From Bradyrhizobium tropiciagri (lineage in GTDB: Bacteria; Pseudomonadota; Alphaproteobacteria; Rhizobiales; Xanthobacteraceae): a DNA stretch of 64,000 bases. The stretch spans positions 234,322 to 298,321 of the forward strand of contig NZ_JAFCKF010000010.1 of NCBI RefSeq assembly GCF_018130545.1, read 5' to 3'. The translations under genes and the position numbers were made by a program. Below the pieces are notes generated by a model. That model had not been told where the DNA came from. It made no database searches and worked only from the letters and a program-made list of their open reading frames with translations. Below are positions 8,102 to 17,847 of the stretch, piece after piece. How positions within the stretch are numbered: position 1 is the stretch's first letter; every line of letters starts with the position of its first letter.

Positions 8102-9241
8102 ATGAGTTTTTCCGAGGAGCAGGTCGCCTTCCGCGACAATGTGCGCAAGATGGTCGCCAAGCACGTAGCGCCGATCGCCGCCGAGATCGACGAGACCGAC
8201 CGCTTCCCGCTCGAGCTGGTGAAGCTGTTCGGCGAAATGGGACTGATGCAGCTCTGGGTGCCGGAGCGCTACGGCGGCCCGAACGGCAACCTGACCATGG
8301 CGTGCATCGCGCGCGAGGAGATCTCGAAGGTCTCGCCCGCCTGCGCGTCGATCGCCGCGCTCAACACAATGTTCATCATGCCACTGCTGCATTTCGGCTC
8401 GGAAGAGCAGCGCCGGAAATACCTGCCGATCATCGCCGAGGGCGGCGTCGTCACGGCGATCGCGATCTCGGAGCCGCAGGCCGGCTCGGACGTTGCCGCG
8501 CTCAACACTCGCGCCCGGAAAGACGGCGACAGCTATGTCCTGAACGGTCGCAAGCAGTGGTGCAGCTACGGCGTCGTCGCCGATTACATCGTGGTGATGG
8601 CGCGAACCAGTGACGGCGCCGGCGCTGATGGCATCAGTGCCTTCATCGTCGAGCCGAAGACAATGCCGGGCATCTCGTTCGGCCGCCACGAGCGCAAGAT
8701 GGGATTTCGCGGAGCGCCTAACACCCCGATCTTCTTCGACAACGTCCGGGTCCCCGTGGAAAACCTGGTCGGCGAGGAAGGCAAAGGCTTTCGCGCATCG
8801 ATGCGCGCGCTCGACCTCAACCGGCCGACCATCGGCGCACAGTCCGTCGGCCTCGCACAAGGCGCGCTCGACGCCTGCGTCGCCTATGCCAAGGAGCGCA
8901 AGCAGTTCAAGAAGCCGATCGCCGAGTTTCAGGGCGTCCAATTCATGCTCGCCGACATGGCGATGCAGATCGAGGCGGCCCGCGCGCTGGTCTACGAATG
9001 CGCGCGTGCCGGCGATGCGGGCGACTGGAAGCGCTTGAACCTTCTCGCCAGCATGGCGAAATGCGTCGGCAGCGACATGGCCATGAAGGTGACGACCGAC
9101 GCGGTCCAGATCTTCGGCGGCTACGGCTACACCATGGACTATCCGGTCGAGCGGATGATGCGCGATGCCAAGCTGACCCAGATTTTTGAGGGCACTAACC
9201 AGATCCAGCGCGTGGTGATCGCGCGGGAACTGCTGCGCTAG
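8102..9241 (+). CDS. Acyl-CoA dehydrogenase
   Basis: The 379-residue protein is a standard-length acyl-CoA dehydrogenase: [20 protein letters not shown] (FAD/substrate loop), [23 protein letters not shown], and C-terminal [10 protein letters not shown] with the usual catalytic Glu. It oxidises an acyl-CoA to the 2-enoyl-CoA and passes electrons to ETF. It diverges from the FadR-like gene and is followed 49 bp later by a periplasmic binding protein. Together with the opposite-strand hydratase it gives two beta-oxidation steps; no thiolase or 3-hydroxyacyl-CoA dehydrogenase is in the window. Confidence 0.93.
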   Translation: MSFSEEQVAFRDNVRKMVAKHVAPIAAEIDETDRFPLELVKLFGEMGLMQLWVPERYGGPNGNLTMACIAREEISKVSPACASIAALNTMFIMPLLHFGSEEQRRKYLPIIAEGGVVTAIAISEPQAGSDVAALNTRARKDGDSYVLNGRKQWCSYGVVADYIVVMARTSDGAGADGISAFIVEPKTMPGISFGRHERKMGFRGAPNTPIFFDNVRVPVENLVGEEGKGFRASMRALDLNRPTIGAQSVGLAQGALDACVAYAKERKQFKKPIAEFQGVQFMLADMAMQIEAARALVYECARAGDAGDWKRLNLLASMAKCVGSDMAMKVTTDAVQIFGGYGYTMDYPVERMMRDAKLTQIFEGTNQIQRVVIARELLR

Positions 9242-9290
9242 CAACCATCGATTTCAACAAGAACCAAATTGCAACACGGAGGAGACGACC

Positions 9291-10502
9291 TTGCATCAGA
9301 TCATCAACCGGGCGCTGGCGGCCGTCGCGCTGTCCGCCCTGCTGACGGCGGCTGCCTATGCACAGAAAGCCTACGGTCCAGGCGTCAGCGACACCGAGAT
9401 AAAACTCGGCCAGTCAACGCCGCTGAGCGGCCCGGCTTCCGCCTTCGGCGCCGGCGCCGGGCGCGCGGTAGTCGGCTATTTCGAGATGCTGAATGCGAAC
9501 GGCGGCGTCAATGGCCGCAAGGTCAACTTTACGCAGCTCGACAACGCCTACAGCGCGCCGAAGGCAGTCGAGCAATCGCGCAAGCTGATCGAGGATGTCG
9601 GCATATTGGCCGAGGTCGGCACGATCGGCACCGCGCCCAACGTCGCGATCCAGAAATACCTCAATGCCAAACAGGTGCCGCAGCTCTTCATCACCGCAGG
9701 TGGACGCCGCTTCAATGATCCCAAGACCTTTCCGTGGACGATCCCGCTCTATCCGGACTTCGAGACCGAAGGCCGCGTCATCGCCAAGTACATCCTGAGC
9801 GCAAAGCCCGACGCAAAGATCGGTGTGCTCTACCAGAATGACGACTACGGCAAGGACTATCTCAGGGGCCTGCGCGCCGGCCTCGGTCCGAAGGCCGAGA
9901 TGATCGTTGCCCAGGCCTCCTACGAGCTCGCCGATCCAACGATCGACTCGCAGATCGTCCAGCTGAAGGCAGCCGGTGTCGACACCCTGATCGAGCAGTC
10001 ATCGTCGAAGGCGGCCGCGCAATCGATCCGCAAGGTCTACGAGCTTGGCTGGAAACCGCTGCACGTGATCGGAGGGTCGACAGCATCGGTCGAAACGATC
10101 CTGAAGCCCGCCGGCCTCGAAGCATCGAAGGGCCTCGTCACAACGCAATTCCTCAAGCAGCCGGGCGACCCGGCCTGGGCGAATGATGACGAGGTCAAGG
10201 CCTACAAGGATTTCTTGAAGACGTACGCCCCCTCGGCGAATCCGGACGACTACTCGGTGCTCGTTGCCTACATGAATGTGCACGCCGTGGAGTTGGCGTT
10301 GCGCAAATGCGGCGACGATCTGACCCGCGAGAACCTCATGAAGCAGGCCACCTCGCTGAATGGCGAACGATTGCCGATGATGCTTCCAGGCGTCGCGATC
10401 AGCACCCGGCCCGGAGACTACACGCCCTTCAGGACGCTGCGGATTGCGACATTCGACGGAGCAAGCTGGTCCCTGACCGGCGCCCCTTTGTCAGCCGACT
10501 AG
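9291..10502 (+). CDS. Liv-type ABC transporter substrate-binding protein
   Basis: The 403-residue periplasmic protein starts at TTG 9291, with GGAGGAG just upstream. A signal peptide ends near AYAQ. The mature protein has the type I periplasmic fold of the LivJ/UrtA group (EIKLGQSTPLSGPASAFG, GVLYQNDDYGKDYL). Relatives bind branched-chain amino acids, aromatic acids or short amides. No permease or ATPase genes follow, so it must share a transporter encoded elsewhere. Its place next to the dehydrogenase suggests it captures the substrate of this pathway. Confidence 0.9.
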   Translation: MHQIINRALAAVALSALLTAAAYAQKAYGPGVSDTEIKLGQSTPLSGPASAFGAGAGRAVVGYFEMLNANGGVNGRKVNFTQLDNAYSAPKAVEQSRKLIEDVGILAEVGTIGTAPNVAIQKYLNAKQVPQLFITAGGRRFNDPKTFPWTIPLYPDFETEGRVIAKYILSAKPDAKIGVLYQNDDYGKDYLRGLRAGLGPKAEMIVAQASYELADPTIDSQIVQLKAAGVDTLIEQSSSKAAAQSIRKVYELGWKPLHVIGGSTASVETILKPAGLEASKGLVTTQFLKQPGDPAWANDDEVKAYKDFLKTYAPSANPDDYSVLVAYMNVHAVELALRKCGDDLTRENLMKQATSLNGERLPMMLPGVAISTRPGDYTPFRTLRIATFDGASWSLTGAPLSAD

Positions 10503-10928
10503 ACCGGACCGCGGGCGAGAGCCGCCGAGGCTCTCGCAACGTCGGGAGACCGCCTCGCATCGCGCGATCGTCTCAAACTGGTGGCGACAAGATTTTTCTT
10601 GATCTCCCGGTGCACACGTCGTGCACATACAGCCCTCTCGCCCATTGAAAAAATTGAACTCTCGATCCAATCCATCATGGGCGCGTTCAAGCTAGCTCTG
10701 GCAATCGATGACCGGTTGGCTAGATCCAATCAGAGACGATGTCGTCTCAGGAGTGAGAAAGGCTACCCTTTCCTCGCTGCCCGCGACCGGTGAGCCCGCC
10801 GCAGGTTCAAATCCTGGAGGCACAACCATCGATCTAGTCAACCCGAGGGCGAAACGCCGCATTCCGCACCGAGCAGGTCGCTTGCGCTCGATCTCAATGG
10901 CGAGGTAACCGCCGGCCATCCCGTCTGG
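10503..10928. other. Gene-free spacer with hairpins and a tRNA-3'-end-like stretch
   Basis: No convincing gene lies in these 426 bases. Besides the hairpin at 10515 there are two GTGCAC copies (10610-10615 and 10621-10626), a perfect hairpin GAGACGA-TG-TCGTCTC near 10735-10750, a GAAAGG-CTAC-CCTTTC hairpin, and GGTTCAAATCC followed by a CCA ending at 10828. The last resembles a tRNA T-arm and 3' end, but no matching 5' acceptor strand is seen upstream. Confidence 0.5.
10515..10537 (+). terminator. Hairpin after the binding-protein gene
   Basis: GCGAGAGCC (10515-10523) pairs perfectly with GGCTCTCGC (10529-10537) across a 5-base loop, 13 bases after the stop codon. No U-tract follows, so it may be a weak terminator or an mRNA-stabilising hairpin. 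Confidence 0.5.
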
Positions 10929-12623
10929 TCATCCGGCGAAAACGACGACCATGATTGATCCCCAGGTTGTCAGCAGAATGTTCGAGATCGGATAGGCTGG
11001 CGTGTAGCCAAGCACCACCACGGAGCTACCCGAGCGCTCCTGAATGGCGGCCATTGCGGCCGTTACCGTCTGTGCTCCGGTCAATGCGCCCAGCAACAGG
11101 ATCGGGTTCATGCGCAACACGAAGTGGCCGAAGCAGAAGCCGACGATCTGCGGCAACAGGGTGACGATCATGCCGCCCAGCAGCAGGCCGATGCCCGACT
11201 CGCGTATCGCGGAAAGGAAGACGGGACCGGCATGGATCCCGGTCAGGCCGACGAAGGCAGCCAGCCCGAGCGACGTCATCAGGCTGATGGCGCCATCGGG
11301 GATCCGGCCGAAATACGGCAGACGGGTGCGGAGATAGCCGACCAGAAGTCCGGCGAGCAGCGTGCCGACGCTGGTGCTCAGCGAGATGGTGATGCCACCA
11401 ACCGAAAAACTCAGGAGCACGCCGACGAGGCCGCCGAAGAAGATCGCGAGCCCCAGCACCACGAAATCGATGCTGGTGCTCGGCGCGACAACGACGCCGA
11501 TGCTCTTGGCGGCAGTCTGCACCACAGCTTCGGGGCCGACGATACGAAGCATATCGCCGCGCTCCAGGACCGTGCCGGCGGCGACGGGGAGTGCTTCTCC
11601 ACCTCGGCTCAACGAGGGCAAATAAAGGCCGCGAGCCCAGCTCTGTTCCGACGCCTGCTCGAGACTCGTGCCCGCAAGCTTGGGGTTGATCAGGAACACG
11701 TCGGCCGAGACCAGGGGGATGTCGAGCAGCTCCCGGTCCTCCACCTCCTCACCGCGTGGCCCGATCAACTCGACGATGATCTGGCGCGGCGCCGACAGCG
11801 CGATGACGTCGCCGGCCGCGAGCGTCGTTCCGGGCTCCGCCTCGATGATGCGCTCGCCGCGGCGAATGCGGTGGATGAACACGCGTTGCCCAGGCACGCG
11901 GGCTTCGGCTGTTGCGACCGTCAGTCCGGTGATCGCCGCGTCGGCATCCAGCCGGTAGGCGCGCATCTCGAATTTGCGCCAGGCCGACGCCAGGCCGGGT
12001 TTGGCGCGCGTGATGCCCAAGGCCTGTTCGAGCTTGAGCGCTTCGGTCTTGAGGTCGATCTTCAGAAGTGCCGGCACGACCAATGTGCAGAACGTGATCA
12101 CGCCGGCATAGCCGAAGATGTAGCAGACCGCATCGGCCACCGCGATGTGCGAGACGAACAGCGCGCGCTGCGCTTCGGACACCGGCAGTGAATTGACTGC
12201 GTCGGTCGCCGTGCCCATTGCCGCGCTCTGGCTCAGGGCCCCGGACATCAACCCGGCAGCAAAGCCCGGGTCAAGTCGCAGCACGCGTGCCACGATGATC
12301 GCGGCCGCAAGACCGGTGAGGCTCACGACAACGGCCATCAGCATCGGTTTCAGCCCGTCGCGCTTCATCGCCAGCACGAATTGCGGACCGACCGAATAGC
12401 CCACCCCGAACAGGAACAGCAGGAACAGGAATGATTTGGTCATGCCGGAGACCGGCACATGCGCGAAATCGCCGACCGCAAGGCCGGCGAACAGCGCGCC
12501 CGTCACCGGGCCAAGACTGAAAGCGCCGATTCTGAAGCTTCCGATCCAGTAGCCCGCGGCGATCACCAGGAACAGCGCGAGCTCCGGATAACGGACGAGG
12601 AACTGCTGCAGCCAGATCAACAT
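10929..12623 (-). CDS. AspT/YidE-family aspartate:alanine antiporter, paralogue 1
   Basis: The 564-residue membrane protein has the AspT layout: about five hydrophobic helices (residues ~1-190), a central cytosolic part with two TrkA-C/RCK-like segments (~205-375), then about five more helices (~385-564). The two membrane halves are recognisable internal duplicates. AspT exchanges external aspartate for internal alanine and is electrogenic. It lies 15 bp downstream of a second, clearly homologous gene on the same strand, and that pair diverges from aspartate 4-decarboxylase. Whether this copy uses aspartate or another dicarboxylate cannot be told. Confidence 0.85.
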   Translation of the reverse strand: MLIWLQQFLVRYPELALFLVIAAGYWIGSFRIGAFSLGPVTGALFAGLAVGDFAHVPVSGMTKSFLFLLFLFGVGYSVGPQFVLAMKRDGLKPMLMAVVVSLTGLAAAIIVARVLRLDPGFAAGLMSGALSQSAAMGTATDAVNSLPVSEAQRALFVSHIAVADAVCYIFGYAGVITFCTLVVPALLKIDLKTEALKLEQALGITRAKPGLASAWRKFEMRAYRLDADAAITGLTVATAEARVPGQRVFIHRIRRGERIIEAEPGTTLAAGDVIALSAPRQIIVELIGPRGEEVEDRELLDIPLVSADVFLINPKLAGTSLEQASEQSWARGLYLPSLSRGGEALPVAAGTVLERGDMLRIVGPEAVVQTAAKSIGVVVAPSTSIDFVVLGLAIFFGGLVGVLLSFSVGGITISLSTSVGTLLAGLLVGYLRTRLPYFGRIPDGAISLMTSLGLAAFVGLTGIHAGPVFLSAIRESGIGLLLGGMIVTLLPQIVGFCFGHFVLRMNPILLLGALTGAQTVTAAMAAIQERSGSSVVVLGYTPAYPISNILLTTWGSIMVVVFAG

Positions 12624-12638
12624 GGTCTGTGGTCGCGG

Positions 12639-14330
12639 CTATGTCATCATCATCACCAGCACCATGCCCCAGATCGTCAGCAGCGTGTTACCGACCGCGT
12701 AGGTGACGGTATAGCCAAGGCCGGGGATCTGACTCTTCGCGCGGTCATTGATCATACCCAGCGAAGCGGTCGTGGTCCGTGCGCCCGAGCAGCATCCAAG
12801 CAGGATCGCATCGTGGAAGCGGAACACGTATTTGCCGACGAACATCGCCAGGATCAGCGGCACGGTGGTCACCACGACGCCCCACAGGAACAGGCTGAAG
12901 CCGAGCTTTTGCAGACCTGCGACAAATCCCGGGCCTGAGGAGATGCCGACGATGGCGATGAAGACGTTCAGGCCGACCGAATTCATGAACCACACGGTGG
13001 GTGACGGGATGCGGCCGAAGGTCGGATGCACGGATCGGAGCCAGCCAAAGAACAGACCGGAGATCAGCGCGCCACCTGAGGTTGACAACGTGAGCGGCAC
13101 GCTTCCGATCTTGTAAACGAAAGCGCCGACAAGGGCGCCGATCGCAATGGCCGCCCCGATGAAGGCGACGTCGGAAACGTCGGTCGCACGATCCGGCCGG
13201 CCCAGCAATTTCGTCGCGGCGGCAACATCAGGCGTGCGGCCCACCAGCGTAAGAATGTCGCCCCGGTTGATCTTGGTATTCGGCAGGATCGGAATCTCGA
13301 CCGCAATCGCACCGCGGGCAATCTTGCGCAGGAATACACCGCGCGCGCCTGGTTCTTTCGCCAGCTCCTCCAAGGTCTTGCCGTCGACATCCTTGCTGGT
13401 CACGTAAACGTCGACGCCCTCGATCGGGACCGCCAGCAGCTCGCGATCGTCGACCTCTTCGGCCTGCTCACCGATCAGCTGCACGAGCACATCGCGACGG
13501 CCTGCAACGGCGACGACATCGCCGGCATGGATCACAGTGTCCGAAGTCGCCTCCACGATCTTCCCGCCTTGCCGGAGCCGGAGGACAAAGATGCGATGAT
13601 CGGGAAGCAGCGCCTCGGCCTGCCCGACCGTCTTGCCGGCGACGGGCCCACGCTCGTGAACGCGATAGGCGCGCACATCGAACTGGTGCCAGGCCGTCCC
13701 CGGGCCACCCAGCTGCTTCTTGCCGCCATGCTCTTCCTCATACTTCCTGCACGCCGTCTCAAGATCGATCCCGAGCAGCGCCGGTCCGACGAGGGCCAGG
13801 ACGATCGCCGACCCAACCGTGCCGAAAATATAGGTCACCGCATAGGCGACCGGCATGGCATCGAGCAGCTTCTTGGCTTCGTCTGCGGGCAGACCGAGGC
13901 GGTTGATGGCGTCGGTTGCAAGCCCCATCGATGCGGAGATCGTCTGCGAGCCGGCATAGAGCCCGATGGCCGATCCGACGTCATAGCCGGCGATCTTCGC
14001 GCCGAGATAGGCAGACAGCAGGCAGAAGACGCAGACCACGGCTGCGAAGATCGCCTGCGGGACGCCATCCTGCGCGATGCCGCGCACGAATTGCGGTCCG
14101 ACGCCATAACCGATGGCGAACAGGAACATCAGAAAGAAGAACGGCTTCAGCGGACCTGAAATGGTGATTCCGATCTGGCCGATGATAACAGCGGCGATCA
14201 GCGTCGCGGTGACCGCGCCGAGGCCGAGACCCTTGTAGGTGAAGGATCCGAAATAGTAGCCGAGCGCCAGCGAGAGGAAGATCGCGATTTCGGGATAGGT
14301 GCGGAGCGTCTGGAAGAGCCAATCGATCAT
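12639..14330 (-). CDS. aspT: AspT/YidE-family aspartate:alanine antiporter, paralogue 2
   Basis: The 563-residue protein has the same topology as its downstream neighbour: membrane helices ~1-190, paired TrkA-C-like segments ~210-380, helices ~390-563. It is adjacent to and divergent from aspartate 4-decarboxylase, the classical AspD/AspT partnership. Uptake of aspartate(1-) against export of alanine, coupled to internal decarboxylation, consumes a cytosolic proton and builds a proton-motive force. A FixK-type box (14442-14455) is centred 118 bp upstream of ATG 14330. I give the symbol to this copy because it leads the pair; either copy could be the true AspT. Confidence 0.85.
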   Translation of the reverse strand: MIDWLFQTLRTYPEIAIFLSLALGYYFGSFTYKGLGLGAVTATLIAAVIIGQIGITISGPLKPFFFLMFLFAIGYGVGPQFVRGIAQDGVPQAIFAAVVCVFCLLSAYLGAKIAGYDVGSAIGLYAGSQTISASMGLATDAINRLGLPADEAKKLLDAMPVAYAVTYIFGTVGSAIVLALVGPALLGIDLETACRKYEEEHGGKKQLGGPGTAWHQFDVRAYRVHERGPVAGKTVGQAEALLPDHRIFVLRLRQGGKIVEATSDTVIHAGDVVAVAGRRDVLVQLIGEQAEEVDDRELLAVPIEGVDVYVTSKDVDGKTLEELAKEPGARGVFLRKIARGAIAVEIPILPNTKINRGDILTLVGRTPDVAAATKLLGRPDRATDVSDVAFIGAAIAIGALVGAFVYKIGSVPLTLSTSGGALISGLFFGWLRSVHPTFGRIPSPTVWFMNSVGLNVFIAIVGISSGPGFVAGLQKLGFSLFLWGVVVTTVPLILAMFVGKYVFRFHDAILLGCCSGARTTTASLGMINDRAKSQIPGLGYTVTYAVGNTLLTIWGMVLVMMMT

Positions 14331-14441
14331 GATGTCACCCGTTCATGCTGTCCCGGAGTCTCGGCACACGCCCACCTCTCACGCAGGGTGAACCAAGCAA
14401 TTGCGTCGATGGACATCAGGCGGCCGTTGGCGAAACGAATG

Positions 14442-14455
14442 TTGATCTATGTCAA
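14442..14455 (-). promoter_or_regulatory. FNR/FixK-type box upstream of the aspT pair
   Basis: TTGATCTATGTCAA fits TTGA-N6-TCAA. A class II site at -41.5 would put the start of transcription near 14407, leaving a plausible leader before ATG 14330. Confidence 0.7.
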
Positions 14456-14570
14456 TCGCAACGGCGATTGCCTCGTCGCTTCATCGTCTTGTCGACAACG
14501 CGCGCGAATTCGCATGCTGCATCGTGACACAGCGCTCCGTCGGCGTGGCAACGTCGCCCGCGCCCGACCG

Positions 14571-14584
14571 TTGACATAGATCAA
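14571..14584 (+). promoter_or_regulatory. FNR/FixK-type box upstream of aspD
   Basis: TTGACATAGATCAA fits TTGA-N6-TCAA. It is nearly the reverse complement of the box at 14442, so the two divergent promoters each have a site. Its centre is 106 bp upstream of ATG 14684. Confidence 0.7.
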
Positions 14585-14683
14585 GGGCCGTCACCGGCTG
14601 CCGATCATGCTGCGCGCGATTGCGCAGGCGAGAGCGCCTGTCGCTTCCATTCCAACAGCTTGCATCGCCCCGGGAGTGTCAAA

Positions 14684-16309
14684 ATGGCCGATCTTCTGAC
14701 CTTAAAGAAATTCGAGGCGCTGAGCCCCTTCGAGATCAAGGACGAGCTGATCAACCTCGCGAAGAGCAATTCGAAGCGCAGTCAGATGCCCTTCCTGAAC
14801 GCCGGGCGGGGCAATCCGAACTGGGTCGCCACGGCGCCGCGCGAAGGCTTCTTCCTGCTGGGTCAGTTCGCCATCACCGAGAGCAAGCGGGTGATGGAGC
14901 ACCCCGCCGGCATCGGCGGCATGCCTCAGGCAAACGGCATCGCCGGACGGTTCGAGGCCTGGCTCAAACAGCATAAGGACATGCCCGGCGCGAGCTTCCT
15001 GACCGAGATGCTGCCCTTTACGGTCAAAAAATTCGGCTTCGATCCCGACGCCTTCGTTCACGAACTGGTCGATTCGATCATCGGCGACAACTACCCGGTG
15101 CCGGACCGCATGCTGGTGCACAACGAGAAGATCGTGCACGAATACCTGATGTGGGCCGTCTGCGGCGAGCCCCGGCCGGCCGGAAAATTCGACATCTATG
15201 CGGTCGAGGGCGGCACGGCCGCGATGTGCTACCTGTTCAAGTCGCTGAAGGCCAATCGGCTGCTGATGCCCGGCGATACCATTGCGCTGGCGACGCCGAT
15301 TTTCACGCCCTACATCGAGATGACGCACCTTGAAGACTACGACCTGAAGGTCGTTCAGATCAGGGCGCCGCAGGAAAACAAATTCCAGTTCACCGACGAG
15401 GAAATCAAGAAGCTGGAGGACCCGAAGATCAAGGCGTTCTTCGTCGTCAATCCGTCCAATCCGCCGGGGATGGCGTTGAGCAAGGAGACGGTGGCCAAGC
15501 TGGCCAATCTGGTCAAGACCAAGCGTCCCGACCTGATGATCCTCACCGACGACGTCTACGGAACCTTCGTGCACAACTTCCGTTCGCTGCTCGGCGAGCT
15601 GCCGCACAACACCATCGGCGTCTACTCTTATTCGAAGTATTTCGGCTGCACGGGATGGCGGCTCGGCGCGATTGCGATCCACGAAGACAACATCTTCGAC
15701 AAGAAGATCGCCAATCTGCCGGATGAGGCCGTGAAGGCGCTCGACAAGCGCTACGGGCCGCTCACGCTCGAACCGCGCAAGCTCAAGCTGATCGACCGCA
15801 TCGTCGCCGACAGCCGCGACGTCGCGCTCAATCACACCGCGGGATTGTCGTTGCCGCAGCAGGTAATGATGAGCCTGTTCTCGCTCGCGGAGATGATGGA
15901 CGTGAAGAAGGCCTATCAGGCCGCCTGCATGGAAATCGTCAACAAGCGCCTGTGGTCGCTGCTCGACGGGCTCGGGCTTGCCGACAAGATGACCCCGAAT
16001 CCGAGCTATGATGCCTACTACGCCCTGATCGATTTCGAGTTCTGGGCCCGGAAGAACATCGGCGACGAGGCGGTTGAATACCTGAAGAAGAACGTCCACC
16101 CGCTGGACCTCGCGTTCAGGCTGGCGGAAGCCCACGGGATCGTGCTGTTGAACGGAGGCGGCTTCGACGCGCCCGAATGGTCGCTTCGCGTGTCGCTCGC
16201 GAACCTCCCTGACGATGTCTACGACGATATCGGACGCGGCGTACGAACGATCGCCAGGGGCTATCGCGATGCCTATGAGGCGGCAAAGGGCGGAGCCGCG
16301 AAGCGCTGA
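14684..16309 (+). CDS. aspD: Aspartate 4-decarboxylase (bifunctional aspartate aminotransferase)
   Basis: The 541-residue PLP enzyme is of fold type I and close to known AspD length. The internal-aldimine Lys is K318 in SYSKYFGCTGWRLG; a PLP Asp/Tyr region lies in LTDDVYGTF. It converts L-aspartate to L-alanine and CO2. ATG 14684 has GGGAG just upstream. The divergent aspT pair supports the call strongly, since AspD and AspT together form a decarboxylation-driven proton pump. A FixK-type box precedes it and a strong bidirectional terminator follows. Confidence 0.93.
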   Translation: MADLLTLKKFEALSPFEIKDELINLAKSNSKRSQMPFLNAGRGNPNWVATAPREGFFLLGQFAITESKRVMEHPAGIGGMPQANGIAGRFEAWLKQHKDMPGASFLTEMLPFTVKKFGFDPDAFVHELVDSIIGDNYPVPDRMLVHNEKIVHEYLMWAVCGEPRPAGKFDIYAVEGGTAAMCYLFKSLKANRLLMPGDTIALATPIFTPYIEMTHLEDYDLKVVQIRAPQENKFQFTDEEIKKLEDPKIKAFFVVNPSNPPGMALSKETVAKLANLVKTKRPDLMILTDDVYGTFVHNFRSLLGELPHNTIGVYSYSKYFGCTGWRLGAIAIHEDNIFDKKIANLPDEAVKALDKRYGPLTLEPRKLKLIDRIVADSRDVALNHTAGLSLPQQVMMSLFSLAEMMDVKKAYQAACMEIVNKRLWSLLDGLGLADKMTPNPSYDAYYALIDFEFWARKNIGDEAVEYLKKNVHPLDLAFRLAEAHGIVLLNGGGFDAPEWSLRVSLANLPDDVYDDIGRGVRTIARGYRDAYEAAKGGAAKR

Positions 16310-16365
16310 CGGTGCGATGCTTTGCCGCATGCCCGGAGGCTGATCCGGCAGCGCTGAAGCCAAAG

Positions 16366-16395
16366 AAAAGCCCCGGCGACCGTGCCGGGGCTTTT
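16366..16395. terminator. Bidirectional intrinsic terminator between aspD and the porin-like gene
   Basis: AAAAGCCCCGGC (16366-16377) pairs with GCCGGGGCTTTT (16384-16395) over a 6-base loop. The A-run on one side and T-run on the other let it work for both convergent genes. Confidence 0.88.
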
Positions 16396-16412
16396 GCATA
16401 TGCTCGGAGAGA

Positions 16413-17150
16413 TCAGTACCTCGCGACGACCGGCCCGCCGAAGCGATAATTCAACCGTATCGTCAGCAGATCCACATCCTGGCCGATCCGGTTTGCAGCG
16501 CCGGCCACGATCGGATTGACGACCGAGAATGTGTTGTTCGCATCACCCATGAAAAGGCGGTCATACTCGAGCCCGACCGACCAGTTCGGGGTGAAGCCAT
16601 ATTCGAAGCCGACGCCCACGGTGCCGCCCCAACGGGTCGACGTCGCCGACGCCACCCCGATTCCGCCGACCGTGGTCCAGATGTCATAACGATTGCTGGT
16701 GACCGCTGCACCGCCCTTCACATAGAACAGCGCGGCATCCCAGGCCCAGCCGAGCTGGCCGGTGAAAAGGCCCAGCCCATCGGTCTTCGTTGTCGTCGAG
16801 AAAGCCGGATTGATCAGGCTCAGGCGGGAGCTCTTCAAATCCGCCCAATCGCCCTGTCCTTCCAGGCCGAACACGAATTGGCCCGCCTGCCAGCGATAGC
16901 CGAGCTGACCGCCGAAAACGCCGCCCGAGCGCGAGCTACAGCCGTCAGCCACAGCGGCTCCAACAGCGGGGATGAAGTCCCAGCAGGTGCGGCTCTCGCC
17001 CCAGCCGCCATTCGCACCGATATAGAAGCCGGTCCAGTTGTAGACCGGCGGAGGGACCGGCACAGGCGCCGCCTTGACGGCCATGTCAGCCGACAACGCC
17101 GGCGTGGCCATGCCGACAATCGCGGCGACAGAAAGCAAAAATCTCTTCAT
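16413..17150 (-). CDS. Outer-membrane beta-barrel protein (Omp25/Omp31-like)
   Basis: The 245-residue protein has a signal peptide cut near ALSADMAVKA, a proline-rich linker, then a YNWTGFYIGANGGWG start and alternating barrel strands ending in an aromatic-rich terminus (LTIRLNYRFGGPVVARY). This is the common small porin-like surface protein of Rhizobiales. Such proteins stabilise the envelope or form narrow pores. No FixK-type box was found in its 220-bp upstream region, unlike most neighbours. Confidence 0.88.
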   Translation of the reverse strand: MKRFLLSVAAIVGMATPALSADMAVKAAPVPVPPPVYNWTGFYIGANGGWGESRTCWDFIPAVGAAVADGCSSRSGGVFGGQLGYRWQAGQFVFGLEGQGDWADLKSSRLSLINPAFSTTTKTDGLGLFTGQLGWAWDAALFYVKGGAAVTSNRYDIWTTVGGIGVASATSTRWGGTVGVGFEYGFTPNWSVGLEYDRLFMGDANNTFSVVNPIVAGAANRIGQDVDLLTIRLNYRFGGPVVARY

Positions 17151-17370
17151 GAAATGATCTCCGGGTCTCTTCGCGTTAATCGAGAACAGTCATTGCGCTC
17201 GCCCACTCGGGCAGTGATCGAAGCGTAGATGCGGGTCACGAAAAAGCGCGTGCCAAAATGGCAACACTCAAGGGCAATCAAACACCGCGTGTCTGATTGA
17301 TGCTTGCAGCCCTTGGTTAAGCGCAGCGCTCGTACCGCCGATGCCCCGGACGTGGGTGGTCAGAGCAGGC

Positions 17371-17601
17371 TCACGGTTCGACGAGCCAATCGGCAATACG
17401 CTGCGAAGGAATCAATTGCCTTGGGAGATACGGATTGAGCGTGCCGGCGAACACGACCAGCCCTTCGTCCAGTTTCGACCGAGCGAACTGCTTTGCCTCC
17501 GCTTCGGTGGCAAAGGTTCTCGTCTCGCGAGGGCTGCGCGTCCGTTGATGCAGCAGACCGCGCTGGCGGATTTCGAAAGTTACATACCAGACGGCCGACA
17601 C
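17371..17601 (-). CDS. Small conserved-looking protein, function unknown
   Basis: The 76-residue protein contains TFATEAEAKQFARSKLDEG, a pattern common in small Bradyrhizobium proteins, with mixed strand and helix predicted by eye. It has no signal peptide or transmembrane segment. A FixK-type box is centred 65 bp upstream, ideal for activation with a short leader. An overlapping reading frame of similar length on the same strand looks less protein-like. The function is not recognisable. Confidence 0.6.
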   Translation of the reverse strand: MSAVWYVTFEIRQRGLLHQRTRSPRETRTFATEAEAKQFARSKLDEGLVVFAGTLNPYLPRQLIPSQRIADWLVEP

Positions 17602-17659
17602 GGCAACACCGCAGAGAGCGAACCCTCAAACGACACACCATCTGGCCGTCAGCCGCGCC

Positions 17660-17673
17660 TTGACCTTGGTCAA
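17660..17673 (-). promoter_or_regulatory. FNR/FixK-type box upstream of the 76-residue protein
   Basis: TTGACCTTGGTCAA, a perfect palindrome of the form TTGAC-N4-GTCAA, centred 65 bp upstream of ATG 17601. Confidence 0.6.
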
Positions 17674-17847
17674 GCGCCCGGACCGTAAAAATACGGGCAC
17701 CGCGACCCGAGTTGAGGGAGAAAAGGCTCGATCAGAAGCGCCAGTGAGCCGCGACAAACCTGCCGACCATTGGAATCGCCGGCTTCACCTCCGACGCAAG
17801 AAGGACAAGAGCGCTGTCCAATGCCGGCGCGTTCGCAGCGACGATGA

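Noticed and set aside
10740-10828. An intact tRNA gene
   Set aside because: The T-arm and CCA-like end are present, but no 7-bp 5' acceptor match (TGTGCCT expected) or D-arm could be found.
14702-16399. Long open frame opposite aspD
   Set aside because: An antisense shadow of a confidently identified enzyme, running through the bidirectional terminator.
17360-17641. 93-codon frame overlapping the 76-residue protein
   Set aside because: The alternative frame is Arg/Cys-rich and lacks the ordered helix pattern of the chosen frame.
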